Of a stretch of DNA of 64,000 nucleotides, positions 35,645 through 45,354 are shown piece by piece. Below the pieces are notes generated by a model, which had not been told where the DNA came from, made no database searches, and saw only the letters and a program-made list of their open reading frames with translations. The position numbers and the translations under genes were made by a program. The stretch is taken from NCBI GenBank assembly GCA_017744515.1, contig JAGIBF010000037.1:1-64000 (forward strand), written 5' to 3'. The first letter of the stretch is position 1; each line of letters begins with the position of its first letter. Source of the stretch: Niastella sp. GTDB lineage: Bacteria > Bacteroidota > Bacteroidia > Chitinophagales > Chitinophagaceae.

Positions 35645-38032
35645 TCAAATGGGCACTTTGATAATTTGTGTGCCGCTATGTAATGGTTTGCTTATTCCTT
35701 TCCAGATGAATTTCCCGGTAAGCCCTGCGGGCAATGTGATGACTGCTTCCCATGTCTTATCCTGCTTTTGGTATTCCACTTTAATATCTCCGTTGGGATG
35801 TGGTATGCTGCAGCGGGCTTGTTGCAGGTCTCCGAGGTTGGGTTCGATCTTCACTGATCTAAAGCCCGGCTTGTCACTGTCTACGCCACAAACAGTGGCC
35901 AGAAAATCATAACAGGGACTGGAACTCCAGGCATGGCAATCAGACCGGACATTCGGTGCGAGGGTTTCCGGGAAGGTGCTCAATCCCAACGCTATCACAT
36001 CTTTCCAGGGTTGCAGGGTAGAAAGATAGCGATTGCCCAAGCCCGCTTTTTTGAGCGCCCTGGTAAGGTAGAAACGGTAATAGGGGGATGTCTGGATCAG
36101 GGTTGCATCGTCCAGTATGTGCTTCATGAGTGCTGCTTGCTTCGTCTTATCGATACAATCGGTCAGGATGGCCCAGATATTGGCGTGCTGACTGAAGGAT
36201 TTCTTTTCGGGTGAATCTGCCAGTAGTGACTTCGTGGCATCGTAGCACCGGTTATAAACAGCTTTGCGCATCTTACCGGCAAGTGCTTTATAGTATGATG
36301 CTTTCTCCTGCTGGCCGAATTGCTGGTAGATGTCTGCCGCCTGCTCAAGTGTGTACACATAGTGCAGGGATAAGATGGATGAATTGCCATCGAGCCCACC
36401 CGGTGGAATGCCTTTGTAGGTAAAGGACCAGTCGACAAAATTCCAGAAGCCGAGTGTTCCCAATAAACCTGTTTGCTGATCTATACGAAATTCAAACCAC
36501 TTTAAAATTGCTTCCATCGGTACGAGGTACTTTTTTACAAAGGCCGGATCGTTCCTATACATCGTATAGTCATGCAACATAGATATCCAGAACAAAGAGA
36601 AAGGCGGAATAAACTTGCCACCTCTGGCCGGATAGGCGTCCATCGTGAGGCCATCGGGCATTTGTGACTGGTGGAACTGTTCGATGGCGTTGCGCACCAG
36701 GCGGTCATCGCCCGAAACATATAAGGAGATCAATGCCTGAATGCGCGTGTCGCCAACGTATTGTAGTTGTTCATAGTAGGGGCAATCCATGTAGGTTTCA
36801 TTGGCGCACAGGCGGGCAGTACGCCAGCCAACTGCCCAAATGTCTTCAAGACTCTTGTCGCTGGACGAGAAGACTGCTTTTTGTTCGAAGGGATAGGCTG
36901 TAAAGACGGATTGCATTTTATCGAGCACAAGAGGCTCTTCTCCGGTATTAATATCCAGCTGGATAAATCGCCAGGTGCGCATCCACAAAGGCCTGAAGCC
37001 ATGTTGTTGTCCACCATCGGGGCGGAATATGTCATAGTAGCCCAATATCCTTTTGCCGGCAATCTCATTCCTGTTGCCTTTCAGGTTCTTTTCATCGAAA
37101 AGGCTTTCGGCATAGGTGATCTTCACCGTGCTTTTGCCGCCACCACTAAAAGTGATCTCGGGATAACCGGTGGTCAATATTTTGCGGTCGATCAGAATGG
37201 TGGCTGATGTATGAGCGGGAATTTTGATGACTCCATTTTCGGTGAATTCTTTAATCAATGGAGTTGAATCTATCCCCTGTACCCGCACGATATTCGTTAT
37301 TGGCTCAGGTGTTTCTTCCATGAAGGGTACTGATCGTGCTTTGAGCATACGTTTGTCGGTATAGTACCTCGCTTTTGTTTCTATCTCCGGCTTTAGCCAT
37401 GTCTTGTCATCATAGCTGATCTGTTGCCAGGAGAAAGGGTATTTATCGAAGTTGACGCTATCGGTGCTGCCGACAATGTAAGAGGCTAACCTTGATGGCG
37501 GAAATGGCACTGGTGCATAGGCTTCATTCCTGATGACCCGCCAGGAGGTATCTGTATTGACGAAGCTTTCGGCTTCGCTGTTTCCCTGCAACACAAAGGC
37601 TGTTTGGGCAGTGACCTGCGCCACCGGAGCGCCGCCTCCTATATTCCAAACCTGTGCTGCCAGTACATTTTTACCTGCTTGCAGAAAGGGGGCAATATCG
37701 ATGCTTTCATAATTCCAGTTCAGCAGGTCGCCCCTGGCCGGGCCGAAGCAAACCGGCTTTCCATTGACGAATAATCTGTATCGTTGATCGGCTGTTACAT
37801 GTACTGTAAAAGCTTTCGGTACGGCTTTCAGTTCAAAGTTCTTCCGGAAGTGGTATACACCATAGGCTTTTACGTCCATGTCGGGACATCTTATCCATTC
37901 CGCCTTCAGGGGCAGGATCGGATTGCCGTGGGCAGGCGCTTGCGCCTGCCCTCCGGTGTATCCAATCAATAAGGTGCTCAACGTGATTCCTATTCGAAAT
38001 AAAAATGCCATTACTTTTGATTGTTTTTCCAT
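35645..38032 (-). CDS. GH78 alpha-L-rhamnosidase
   Basis: 795 residues from the ATG at 38032; the ATG at 38011 is also possible and 38080 is less likely because it precedes the hydrophobic signal by 24 residues. Signal peptide LLIGYTGGQAQA. Order: N-terminal lectin-like sandwich (KAVPKAFTVHVTADQRYRLF, LQAGKNVLAAQVWNIGG), a middle beta-sandwich domain, the (alpha/alpha)6 catalytic barrel with ANETYMDCPYYEQLQYVGDT (the GH78 acidic signature) and WNFVDWSF, and a C-terminal sandwich (KIEPNLGDLQQARCSIPHPN). It releases terminal alpha-L-rhamnose. It belongs to the same minus-strand locus as SusCD, after a 226-base gap containing the 36-bp array. Confidence 0.9.
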   Translation of the reverse strand: MEKQSKVMAFLFRIGITLSTLLIGYTGGQAQAPAHGNPILPLKAEWIRCPDMDVKAYGVYHFRKNFELKAVPKAFTVHVTADQRYRLFVNGKPVCFGPARGDLLNWNYESIDIAPFLQAGKNVLAAQVWNIGGGAPVAQVTAQTAFVLQGNSEAESFVNTDTSWRVIRNEAYAPVPFPPSRLASYIVGSTDSVNFDKYPFSWQQISYDDKTWLKPEIETKARYYTDKRMLKARSVPFMEETPEPITNIVRVQGIDSTPLIKEFTENGVIKIPAHTSATILIDRKILTTGYPEITFSGGGKSTVKITYAESLFDEKNLKGNRNEIAGKRILGYYDIFRPDGGQQHGFRPLWMRTWRFIQLDINTGEEPLVLDKMQSVFTAYPFEQKAVFSSSDKSLEDIWAVGWRTARLCANETYMDCPYYEQLQYVGDTRIQALISLYVSGDDRLVRNAIEQFHQSQMPDGLTMDAYPARGGKFIPPFSLFWISMLHDYTMYRNDPAFVKKYLVPMEAILKWFEFRIDQQTGLLGTLGFWNFVDWSFTYKGIPPGGLDGNSSILSLHYVYTLEQAADIYQQFGQQEKASYYKALAGKMRKAVYNRCYDATKSLLADSPEKKSFSQHANIWAILTDCIDKTKQAALMKHILDDATLIQTSPYYRFYLTRALKKAGLGNRYLSTLQPWKDVIALGLSTFPETLAPNVRSDCHAWSSSPCYDFLATVCGVDSDKPGFRSVKIEPNLGDLQQARCSIPHPNGDIKVEYQKQDKTWEAVITLPAGLTGKFIWKGISKPLHSGTQIIKVPI

Positions 38033-38088
38033 TAGACCGTACAGGTTTGCTAAGCTATGGCATTTGCACAAACCTATCATGTCCCGAA

Positions 38089-38260
38089 GGCGCTTCGACA
38101 GGCTCAGCGTGACAGAAGACGGAAGGCGCTTCGACAGGCTCAGCGTGACAGAAGACGGAAGGCGCTTCGACAGGCTCAGCGCGACAGAAGACGGAAGGCA
38201 CTTCGACAGGCTCAGCGTGACAGAAGACGGAAGGCTTCGACTGGCTCAGCGTGACAAATC
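38089..38260. repeat. 36-bp tandem array of the CTTCGACAGGCTCAG element
   Basis: Four units of 36 bases (38089, 38125, 38161, 38197) and a shortened fifth (38233-38260). Each contains CTTCGACAGGCTCAGCGTGA followed by CAGAAGACGGAA; units differ by single bases. It fills most of the gap between the susD stop (38259) and the GH78 start. The same core occurs singly at 45287, 55665 and 57312. Confidence 0.95.
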
Positions 38261-39923
38261 AGTACCCGTCGTTCTGCGGAAATTTTTCCTTGCCGCCCAA
38301 TGTACGGTCGATCTGTGTTTGCGGAATGGGCCGTAATACGTGATATGGCTTGATCAACAATTTAGCCACGGGGTTATATTTATCTACGCGCTCCAGTAAT
38401 TTACCGGTACGCACAAGGTCAGTCCAGCGCATGAATTCTCCGGAGAGCTCGCGTGCGCGCTCATCGAGGATGAAGTCGATGTTGAGGTCTGCCGCTTTTA
38501 CTTCCATTGCCAGTTTGTTGGCCTCTGTTTCTGCGGGTGTGGCGCCGGGTCTTGCCGAACGTCTTCTCAAGGTGTTGATGTAGGAAACAGCTTCCGCTGC
38601 TTTGTTGCTCATCAGCAAGGCTTCGGCAGCGATCAGGTATGTTTCTCCCAAACGATAGATCGGGAAATCTTTTACACCAATGCTGTTGTTGACGGCTGCG
38701 CGCAAGGAATCCTGGAATTTCTGGTTCATGGGCCAGATGCCGGGACCGTATTGGCTGGGGGTAATGATCGTGTACACGCGTGCATTGCGTTCTTCGGTTG
38801 TGATCTCTCTGTCGAGTACTACCAATGCCGTGTCTTTCAGTTTCAGGGTTACCGATTTGCCGTTGATCGTGTAGGTGCCGGGCTTGTTGCACAGCCAGGT
38901 ATTCTTGAATGATTTTTCCCAGCGGGTATCGAGTGCTTTATCATACAGGTTGATCATGTAAGTAGTAGGGCGAAAATGTGCGAAGGGGCGACCATTGGCC
39001 AGATCGCGCTGCATACCGGGATAGCCTTCATAGCCTGTGCAGAAACCAAAGCAGGTAACGTTGGCGCCACCACCGGGATTGCCCAGGTTGCCGGGGCTGG
39101 ATTGAATATTCGTGCTGTACTGGCAGGCCAGCATGGTCTCTGCATTGGGCTTGCTGGGCTGGGCAAACAGTTCAGAGAAATCATCCAGCAGTTTGTAACC
39201 ACCTGTTTGTATTACGTCTTTGGCCAGTGTTGCAGCGTTGTCATAATCAGTAGGTTGTTTGGCGGTACCTCCGGCTCTTGTGAGGTATACCTTGGCCAGC
39301 ATGTGCTTGGCGGCAGGGATCGTGATGCGACCGTAATCGCCGGTTGTCGGCGGAAGATTGGCAATGGCGAAGGTGAGGTCGTCGACAATCACTTTGTATA
39401 CGTCTGCGATCGGTGAGCGGGTGGCTGCATTCGATGCATCACTGGTAGGCTTCAGGGTAATGTGCAGGGGACCGAATTGCTGCACCAGGATGAAGTAATA
39501 CTGGGCACGGAGGAAACGTGTTTCCGCTACCCGCATGTTCTTCAGCTTTTCATCCATGCCTGTGATCGTTGGGGCTGCTTCTATTACAGCGTTGCAGGTA
39601 TTGATGCCGCCATACATGCTGTTCCAGATACCGGTGGTAATGCCACTGGAGGGGTTCAGGTTGGCGGTATAGTTGGCAAAGGTGACGTCGGCATTACCGT
39701 TCTGGTATTCATCGGTACCGTATACCGTCATCCATCCACCGCTTTGTGTGCCGTAGAATGACCGGAGGTAGCTGTAAGAGGCTTTTACGCCGTCTTCCAG
39801 ACCCGCAGGTGTATTGAGATAAAGGTTTGATATCTGTGAGCGCACATCTTCGTCGAGGAGCTTATTGCAACCTGTATTGATAACGAGTGCGCCTGCTATT
39901 GCTATAGTGAGTATTTTTTTCAT
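38259..39923 (-). CDS. SusD/RagB-family surface glycan-binding lipoprotein
   Basis: 554 residues. Lipoprotein signal with Cys19 (AIAGALVINTGC), then the SusD fold: TPR-like helices (AETRFLRAQYYFILVQQFGP, AAKHMLAKVYLTRAGG) and the C-terminal RagB domain with FPIYRLGETYLIAAEALLMS, ELSGEFMRWTDLVRTGKL and the terminal FPQNDGY. It binds oligosaccharide at the cell surface and acts as the lid of its SusC partner, encoded 11 bases upstream. The array of 36-bp repeats starts at its stop codon. Confidence 0.95.
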   Translation of the reverse strand: MKKILTIAIAGALVINTGCNKLLDEDVRSQISNLYLNTPAGLEDGVKASYSYLRSFYGTQSGGWMTVYGTDEYQNGNADVTFANYTANLNPSSGITTGIWNSMYGGINTCNAVIEAAPTITGMDEKLKNMRVAETRFLRAQYYFILVQQFGPLHITLKPTSDASNAATRSPIADVYKVIVDDLTFAIANLPPTTGDYGRITIPAAKHMLAKVYLTRAGGTAKQPTDYDNAATLAKDVIQTGGYKLLDDFSELFAQPSKPNAETMLACQYSTNIQSSPGNLGNPGGGANVTCFGFCTGYEGYPGMQRDLANGRPFAHFRPTTYMINLYDKALDTRWEKSFKNTWLCNKPGTYTINGKSVTLKLKDTALVVLDREITTEERNARVYTIITPSQYGPGIWPMNQKFQDSLRAAVNNSIGVKDFPIYRLGETYLIAAEALLMSNKAAEAVSYINTLRRRSARPGATPAETEANKLAMEVKAADLNIDFILDERARELSGEFMRWTDLVRTGKLLERVDKYNPVAKLLIKPYHVLRPIPQTQIDRTLGGKEKFPQNDGY

Positions 39924-39934
39924 CGTTAGTGGCT

Positions 39935-42900
39935 TTAGAATTTAACATTAAGTCCCAGCATGTAATTGACAGTGGAAGGAGCATCGGTGATCTCCGGATC
40001 TGTTCCATCATGCCTGCGCACGTAATTGGAGAAGATGTAGGGATTGGTGATGTTGAAGTACACTCTCAGTGATTGTGCTTTTACTTTCGATATCAGTTGT
40101 TTGGGCAGGTTGTAGCCAAAGTTGATGTTGCGGATACGGATGAATGATCCATCGAAATATTTCAGTGTACTGCCAAATACAACACCCGGGCTGCCGGAAG
40201 TGCCGCTAATCGGACGTGGATAGGCATTGGTGGGGTTGTTGGGTATCCAGTAATCCGAGCTTACCACATTGTAACGGCCACCGAAGGCAATGGAGTTATT
40301 GGGTGGGTTGTGGAAGGCGCTTACGATCGTGTTGCCGCTTACTGCTACTGCGAAAATGCCGATGTCGAATGATTTGTAGTTGAAGCGGTTGTTGAAACCA
40401 AATGTCCATTTGGGTGTTGGTGAGCCAATGATCATACGGTCATCCGGATCGATCTTACCGTTTGTATTGCGGTCGGCTACTTTGATCTGTCCGATGGAAG
40501 AGCTGTATTGTGCTGCCTGGGTTTCTCCTTTTTGCCAGATACCTACTTTTTGATAATCGTAGTATACCTGCAGGAACTTACCGATGAAGCGGGCATTGCC
40601 GATATCATCTACTTTGCCGAGTGACAGCTCCAATATCTTTTCCTGGTTGTAGGCAGTGGTGAAATCTGTAGTCCACTGGAAGTCTTTGCCAGCGATGTTC
40701 TGAGAAGAAAGCGTGAGTTCCACACCGGTATTCTGCGTGCTGCCCACGTTGGTGATCACAGAAGAGAAACCTGTTGAGTTGGGTAGTACATACGGCAGCA
40801 GCAGGTCGAATGTGCGGCTTCTGTATCCCTCGATGGCGCCTGTAAGGCGGTTGTTCAGCAATCCGAAATCAACGCCCACGTTAAAGGCTTCTGTTGTTTC
40901 CCATTTCAGGTTCGGGTTAGGGATGCTGGCCGGATAATAACCGAGTGCAGCCACGTCATTAAAATCGTAATAGGAACGGTTGAGTGTCGACAGGGTACCA
41001 TAAGGGTCCAATGCCGTGTTGCCCGTGCGTCCGTAACCTAAGCGGAATTTAAGGTTGGACAGAACGTTCTGATTTGCCATAAACTCTTCATTCGAAATGT
41101 TCCAGGCAAAGGCGGCGGAGGGGAAGAAGCCCCATTTGTTGCCGGGTGCGAATACGGATGAACCATCGGCACGAACGGTAGCTGTAAACAGGAAGCGGTT
41201 ATCGAAACCGTAGTTGATACGTCCCATATAGGACAGGATATCGAACCGTGAATAGCTGCTGCCGATGCTGGCCAGCAATCCTGCTGAACCGAGGTTGTGA
41301 AAGGTCACTGATTCTACAGGCAGGTTCTCTCCTGCTGCGGCGCCTGTTTCTCTTACACGTTCCTGTACGCTGTAGAGGGCCGTGGCGCCGATCTTATGTT
41401 TACCAAACGTTTGGTTGTAGTCGAGAATATTTTCTAGCGTATAAGAGAAAATGTATTCGTTGGACATGCTGGCATTGGGCAATTGACCCTGACGGGCAAT
41501 GGAATTGGATGCGTTAAAGCTGCCGAAGCGGCTATTGGTAAGGTCGGGACCAAAGTTGACCCGGAACTTCAGGTTCCTGACCAACTCAGCTTCTGCATAC
41601 AGGCTCGCCAATAAGCGTGTGCGTTTCTCTTTGCGGAGCACATTGCCCGGGATAAAATCACTGAGGGGGTTATACATCAGCGGATCGTTGGTGGGATTGC
41701 TGAGCAGTTTGCCATCAGGACCGTAAGGCGAGCCGATGGGATTGATCACTACCGTAGCGGCAATGGGGTTGAAGTTGGCCCCATTCCGTTCGCTGAAAGA
41801 ACCCAGCATCGATACGCCCATATTAATCTTGCTGGTGATCTTCTGGTCGAGGTTTATCCGAAGGCTATAACGGGTGAAGTCCTGCAGCTTGATGTATCCA
41901 TCGTCCTGGTAGTAGCCCAGTGATACATTGTACTTCGTAGTGGCAGAAGCACCCAATATGCTCAGTTCATGGTTTTGCTGGAAACCGTTTTGTGTGATCT
42001 CTCTTTGCCAGTCGGTATATTGATTTTTGGAAATGGCATCCAGTTCCAGCGCAGAGAATATCTTAGCGTCGGAAGCTACCGGATCGGCATCGTTGTAGTT
42101 ATTGATACTTCTGTTTGCTTCGCGACGGAATTCTACGTACTGGGGGCCTGTGAGGTTGTTGATGTAGCGATTGATCACTGTTTTGCCCACGTAGGTATTG
42201 TATCTCACTTCCGGTTGCCCGTTGGCTGTTTGTTTGCCTCTGGCCGTGGTAATGATGATCACCCCGTTTGCGCCACGTGATCCGTAGATGGCTGTGGCGG
42301 ATGCATCTTTCAGTACATCCATCGATACGATGTCGTTGGGGTTGATATCGTTGAATCCGTCGTTGGTGGGGATACCGTCAATTACATACAGCGGATCGTT
42401 GCCGGCTGTAATAGAACGGTGACCACGCAACAGCACAGAGGGCTCTGCGCCAGGACGATTAGAGTTTTGCGTTACGTATACGCCCGCAACCCTACCTTGC
42501 AGTAATTGCTGGGCATTGGTGACCGGTACTTCACGCAGTGCTTTTTCACTGATGGAAGAAATGGCGCCTGTTACATCTGTGCGCTTTCTTGTACCGTAAC
42601 CTACTACAACGACATCGTTCAAGGCCACTGCATTGGCCGTTAAAACTACATCGATTGAGCTTTTTGAGCCGACACGTATTTCCCGGGTACCAAACCCTAC
42701 AGAGGTGAATATGAGTACAGCTGATTCACCGGCAACACTGATCTTAAATGTGCCGTCTGTGCCGGTTTGGGTGGCAACGCTGGTTCCCTTTTCGTTAACG
42801 CTTACGTTGGGAAGCGGAGCGCCTTTTTCATCGGTCACTTTTCCGGTTATTTCTTTCGCTCTCATGGGAGCGCCGGCATGTGCAGTTATTGCCTGAAGGA

Positions 42901-42991
42901 ATACTGTCATCACCAGCAGCAGGCGAATGAATGCTGCCCTGGACTTTGGGCGCCGGGGGCAGCGTAAGTTAGTAGTCAATTTTTCAAACAT
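39935..42991 (-). CDS. SusC/RagA-family TonB-dependent oligosaccharide importer
   Basis: 1018 residues. Signal peptide ending AITAHA, carboxypeptidase-regulatory-like domain (KEITGKVTDEKGAPLPNVSV, about 45-130), TonB box and plug (NDVVVVGYGTRKRTDVTGAI; GNDPLYVIDGIPTNDGFNDI; DASATAIYGSRGANGVIIIT), and a 22-strand barrel ending in NYMLGLNVKF. It imports polysaccharide fragments using TonB energy, in a complex with the SusD protein. It is 35 bases after the PL8 gene stop, so the lyase is transcribed ahead of the importer. Confidence 0.96.
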   Translation of the reverse strand: MFEKLTTNLRCPRRPKSRAAFIRLLLVMTVFLQAITAHAGAPMRAKEITGKVTDEKGAPLPNVSVNEKGTSVATQTGTDGTFKISVAGESAVLIFTSVGFGTREIRVGSKSSIDVVLTANAVALNDVVVVGYGTRKRTDVTGAISSISEKALREVPVTNAQQLLQGRVAGVYVTQNSNRPGAEPSVLLRGHRSITAGNDPLYVIDGIPTNDGFNDINPNDIVSMDVLKDASATAIYGSRGANGVIIITTARGKQTANGQPEVRYNTYVGKTVINRYINNLTGPQYVEFRREANRSINNYNDADPVASDAKIFSALELDAISKNQYTDWQREITQNGFQQNHELSILGASATTKYNVSLGYYQDDGYIKLQDFTRYSLRINLDQKITSKINMGVSMLGSFSERNGANFNPIAATVVINPIGSPYGPDGKLLSNPTNDPLMYNPLSDFIPGNVLRKEKRTRLLASLYAEAELVRNLKFRVNFGPDLTNSRFGSFNASNSIARQGQLPNASMSNEYIFSYTLENILDYNQTFGKHKIGATALYSVQERVRETGAAAGENLPVESVTFHNLGSAGLLASIGSSYSRFDILSYMGRINYGFDNRFLFTATVRADGSSVFAPGNKWGFFPSAAFAWNISNEEFMANQNVLSNLKFRLGYGRTGNTALDPYGTLSTLNRSYYDFNDVAALGYYPASIPNPNLKWETTEAFNVGVDFGLLNNRLTGAIEGYRSRTFDLLLPYVLPNSTGFSSVITNVGSTQNTGVELTLSSQNIAGKDFQWTTDFTTAYNQEKILELSLGKVDDIGNARFIGKFLQVYYDYQKVGIWQKGETQAAQYSSSIGQIKVADRNTNGKIDPDDRMIIGSPTPKWTFGFNNRFNYKSFDIGIFAVAVSGNTIVSAFHNPPNNSIAFGGRYNVVSSDYWIPNNPTNAYPRPISGTSGSPGVVFGSTLKYFDGSFIRIRNINFGYNLPKQLISKVKAQSLRVYFNITNPYIFSNYVRRHDGTDPEITDAPSTVNYMLGLNVKF

Positions 42992-43026
42992 GGCAATGGA
43001 GAGTTTATTTTTATGGAGTTGATTTT

Positions 43027-45153
43027 TTATGATGGGGTTTTAAATAGCCGGGTCACGGAATTGCCTGTGTTGTCGCCTGTAGGGAATGTGAGCTGAATGA
43101 CTGACCCACTCCCCTGTTTGGTTGCGCCTGGTCCTTCGAGTTTCCGGTTGAGTATTAGGGTTACTTCTTTTTGTTTGTGCAAAGGGTCGGCAGCAGTGAT
43201 GTAATAGTCACCGGATGTATGCCTGATCAACACCGTAGCTTTCATCCGGGAGGTGATGCTAAGGTCATCCGGCATCACTGCTGTGCCTGGCTCATAGAAA
43301 ACAATGGCGTAATAATCCTCGTAGCTGACGGCTTGTATATCAGCGGTATTGCTAATCACTTTAAACTTGCCGGGCACTTTGCTGGCCAGGAAAGCTTCTT
43401 TTGTAGCAGCAGGCATTACTATGTATTGGTAGTGTGCATTGGTTGGTGCTGTACCGTGTGAGAACCAACAGCTGAATACATCACGTGTGATGGTTTCATT
43501 GCTGCCTGTGGTGTTGATGCTTTTCCAGGTTCCTGATTGTGGTGTTTTGCTGATGGTAACTTCTGCTATTTCCGGAAATACATAGCCTACGCCGTCGTGG
43601 TAAATCCATTGCAGGTTGTTGAATTTTTTCGTGTTACCTGTTAATACTTCTGTTTGGTTACCGGCCTGCATGTTTACTTCTCCGTTCAGGAAAGTCTGGT
43701 TGACTGTCGTATGTACTGTTTGAATACCCAATGCATTGATGCCTGCACCAAGGCAAAGCATCGCATCTCCCAGGAAGAAATAAGCTTTTTTTGCCTGTAT
43801 GCCGTTGTAGCTGTGATCGTAGGCTATCAATCCGGCATGGCCATCGCTGGCGCCGCCTGCAAATTGATTGGAGCCATATTGGTACCATTGTAATAGTACG
43901 GATGCCGGATGATTCACTGCTGTGGCGCCTGGTATTTTGGTCCAGTCCCACACTGGCAGGATGTTCTTATACTCGCAGCCATGGGTCATGATGTTGGTAG
44001 CGCCAAGCGGCAGGTTGAATCCTTTAAGGTTTTCTCCGTTCAATGACTCGGTGCCTGCTGTGCGGGTAGAGATCACTTTGGCGGAGAGGTAGTAATTACT
44101 ACCGTGCTGTGTCATGATATCCGACTTCCAGAAATAGTTGTTGCCCCGGTATGTTTGTGGAAATGCGCCACCGGTAAGATGGGCTTTCCATTGTGCATAA
44201 TCTGCTGCATGGGCAGGATCGGCCAGCGACAGGTTGTTGAGGGTGGCCGTATCCATTCCGTTCAGTCCATTCTCCCGGGTAATGTTCCTGCCGTTGGTGC
44301 CGAAGTCTACCACGTCGCGGTATTCCAGAAGTTGGTGTCCTTTGAGGGCCAGGTTGGAGAGTATCGTTTTCTTTTCCGGCGTAAAGAGTGCTGCGAAAAC
44401 GGTCTGGCGGGAAAGCGCCAGCATTTCTGCTACATCGCGCACATAGCCCAGTCCATAACCGCCTGAATAAAGTTGTGGCCGGTGTTGGTGAAAGCTATTG
44501 TCTATCTTGATACCTTCATTCCCTTGTACCGGTTCTATCGTGAGTGTCGAGGCCAATGAGGCATATCCTTTTTCCACCAGCAGCTGATCGTTGCTGATGC
44601 AGCCTTTGTAAATGGTAATGATAGAAACCCATACCCTGTTTTGTCCTTTATGTCCCGGATTAGGTGTAGCGTCGACCAAATAGGCAGCATACTTTTTTAC
44701 CTGTTCGGCCGGCAGGTGTTTTTTTACCATGATCAGGGCGGCCATGTATTCATTGGGTCCGCCGATCTCCATATCCCACCAGTTGGAGGAACGCAGGCGC
44801 TTGTTGTATATAAAGGCAAAGCCTTTATCGATCTTGTTTATCAGTTCTGCTGCGTGGTAGCTGCTGCCCGCAGGATTGTTGTAGGCTGCAGCCATCGACC
44901 GCAGGCGTTTCATATGGTTGGACCACTTAGCAGTCACTGTATCCTCGTAATTAATGTCAGACCAGCTACCGTCGGCCTGCATACCGGCGGATGGATCGGT
45001 CTGACTGGCGGTGCCGTGCAGTGACCTGGCGGCTAATCGCTCCGTAAGTATATCGAGGCTTTTGGCGGCAGGCGTCGTTTGGCTTATTGACGGCTGGAAG
45101 GCCGTCATAAGCAGTATGAAGAGGGTGGCTTGCAATCGATGGTTTCCTGCCAT
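43027..45153 (-). CDS. Polysaccharide lyase family 8 (chondroitin AC/hyaluronate/xanthan lyase-like)
   Basis: 708 residues, close to the typical 700 of chondroitin AC lyase. Signal peptide (to FQPSIS). Catalytic toroid about 30-390: SSNWWDMEIGGPNEYMAAL with the aromatic patch and catalytic Asn, KIDNSFHQHRPQLYSGGYG with the expected His and Tyr, and DFGTNGRNITRENG with both Arg residues. A central and C-terminal beta-sandwich follows (SAKVISTRTAGTESLNGENL). There is no T9SS tail or added domain, unlike the PL8 at 28818, so it is probably periplasmic. It heads the SusCD transcript; a TATATTTG box lies 34 bases before the start. Confidence 0.9.
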   Translation of the reverse strand: MAGNHRLQATLFILLMTAFQPSISQTTPAAKSLDILTERLAARSLHGTASQTDPSAGMQADGSWSDINYEDTVTAKWSNHMKRLRSMAAAYNNPAGSSYHAAELINKIDKGFAFIYNKRLRSSNWWDMEIGGPNEYMAALIMVKKHLPAEQVKKYAAYLVDATPNPGHKGQNRVWVSIITIYKGCISNDQLLVEKGYASLASTLTIEPVQGNEGIKIDNSFHQHRPQLYSGGYGLGYVRDVAEMLALSRQTVFAALFTPEKKTILSNLALKGHQLLEYRDVVDFGTNGRNITRENGLNGMDTATLNNLSLADPAHAADYAQWKAHLTGGAFPQTYRGNNYFWKSDIMTQHGSNYYLSAKVISTRTAGTESLNGENLKGFNLPLGATNIMTHGCEYKNILPVWDWTKIPGATAVNHPASVLLQWYQYGSNQFAGGASDGHAGLIAYDHSYNGIQAKKAYFFLGDAMLCLGAGINALGIQTVHTTVNQTFLNGEVNMQAGNQTEVLTGNTKKFNNLQWIYHDGVGYVFPEIAEVTISKTPQSGTWKSINTTGSNETITRDVFSCWFSHGTAPTNAHYQYIVMPAATKEAFLASKVPGKFKVISNTADIQAVSYEDYYAIVFYEPGTAVMPDDLSITSRMKATVLIRHTSGDYYITAADPLHKQKEVTLILNRKLEGPGATKQGSGSVIQLTFPTGDNTGNSVTRLFKTPS

Positions 45154-45186
45154 AAAAGTTCGTTAGCGAATCCTGAATTGGTAAAT

Positions 45187-45194
45187 CAAATATA
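45187..45194 (-). promoter_or_regulatory. Candidate -7 promoter box of the PL8-susCD operon
   Basis: The minus strand reads TATATTTG, an exact match to TAnnTTTG, 34 bases before the PL8 start at 45153. No TTTG at the right -33 spacing was found, as is common for regulated promoters. Confidence 0.45.
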
Positions 45195-45286
45195 GTTTGC
45201 GAATAAACCGGATATTGATACTCATTTTGCGTTTTATGGTATTAATCCGACGTTTCCCGTACTTTATCTGCAAAACTCTCCGGCAG

Positions 45287-45310
45287 CACTTCGACAGGCT
45301 CAGTGTGACA
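45287..45310. repeat. Dispersed repeat, single copy
   Basis: CACTTCGACAGGCTCAGTGT plus GACA, identical over 24 bases to the copy at 55665-55688. It lies in the gap between the GH130 gene and the PL8 promoter. Confidence 0.85.
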
Positions 45311-45354
45311 GGCTACTCCGGGGTGACAATACTCAGGGGGCATCGAGTGAGGGT

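Noticed and set aside
38089-38260. CRISPR array
   Set aside because: The units are contiguous with no variable spacers, and no cas genes are near.
38057-38336. Repetitive peptide RFDRLSVTEDGR over the 36-bp array as a coding gene
   Set aside because: Every frame stays open only because 36 is a multiple of three; no start signal or conserved flanks, and the DNA core occurs elsewhere as an intergenic element.
28818-45153. Chondroitin sulfate or heparin utilisation locus
   Set aside because: PL8 enzymes are present, but no sulfatase, GH88 of the usual type or sulfated-glycan sensor is in the locus, and GH78 points to rhamnose.
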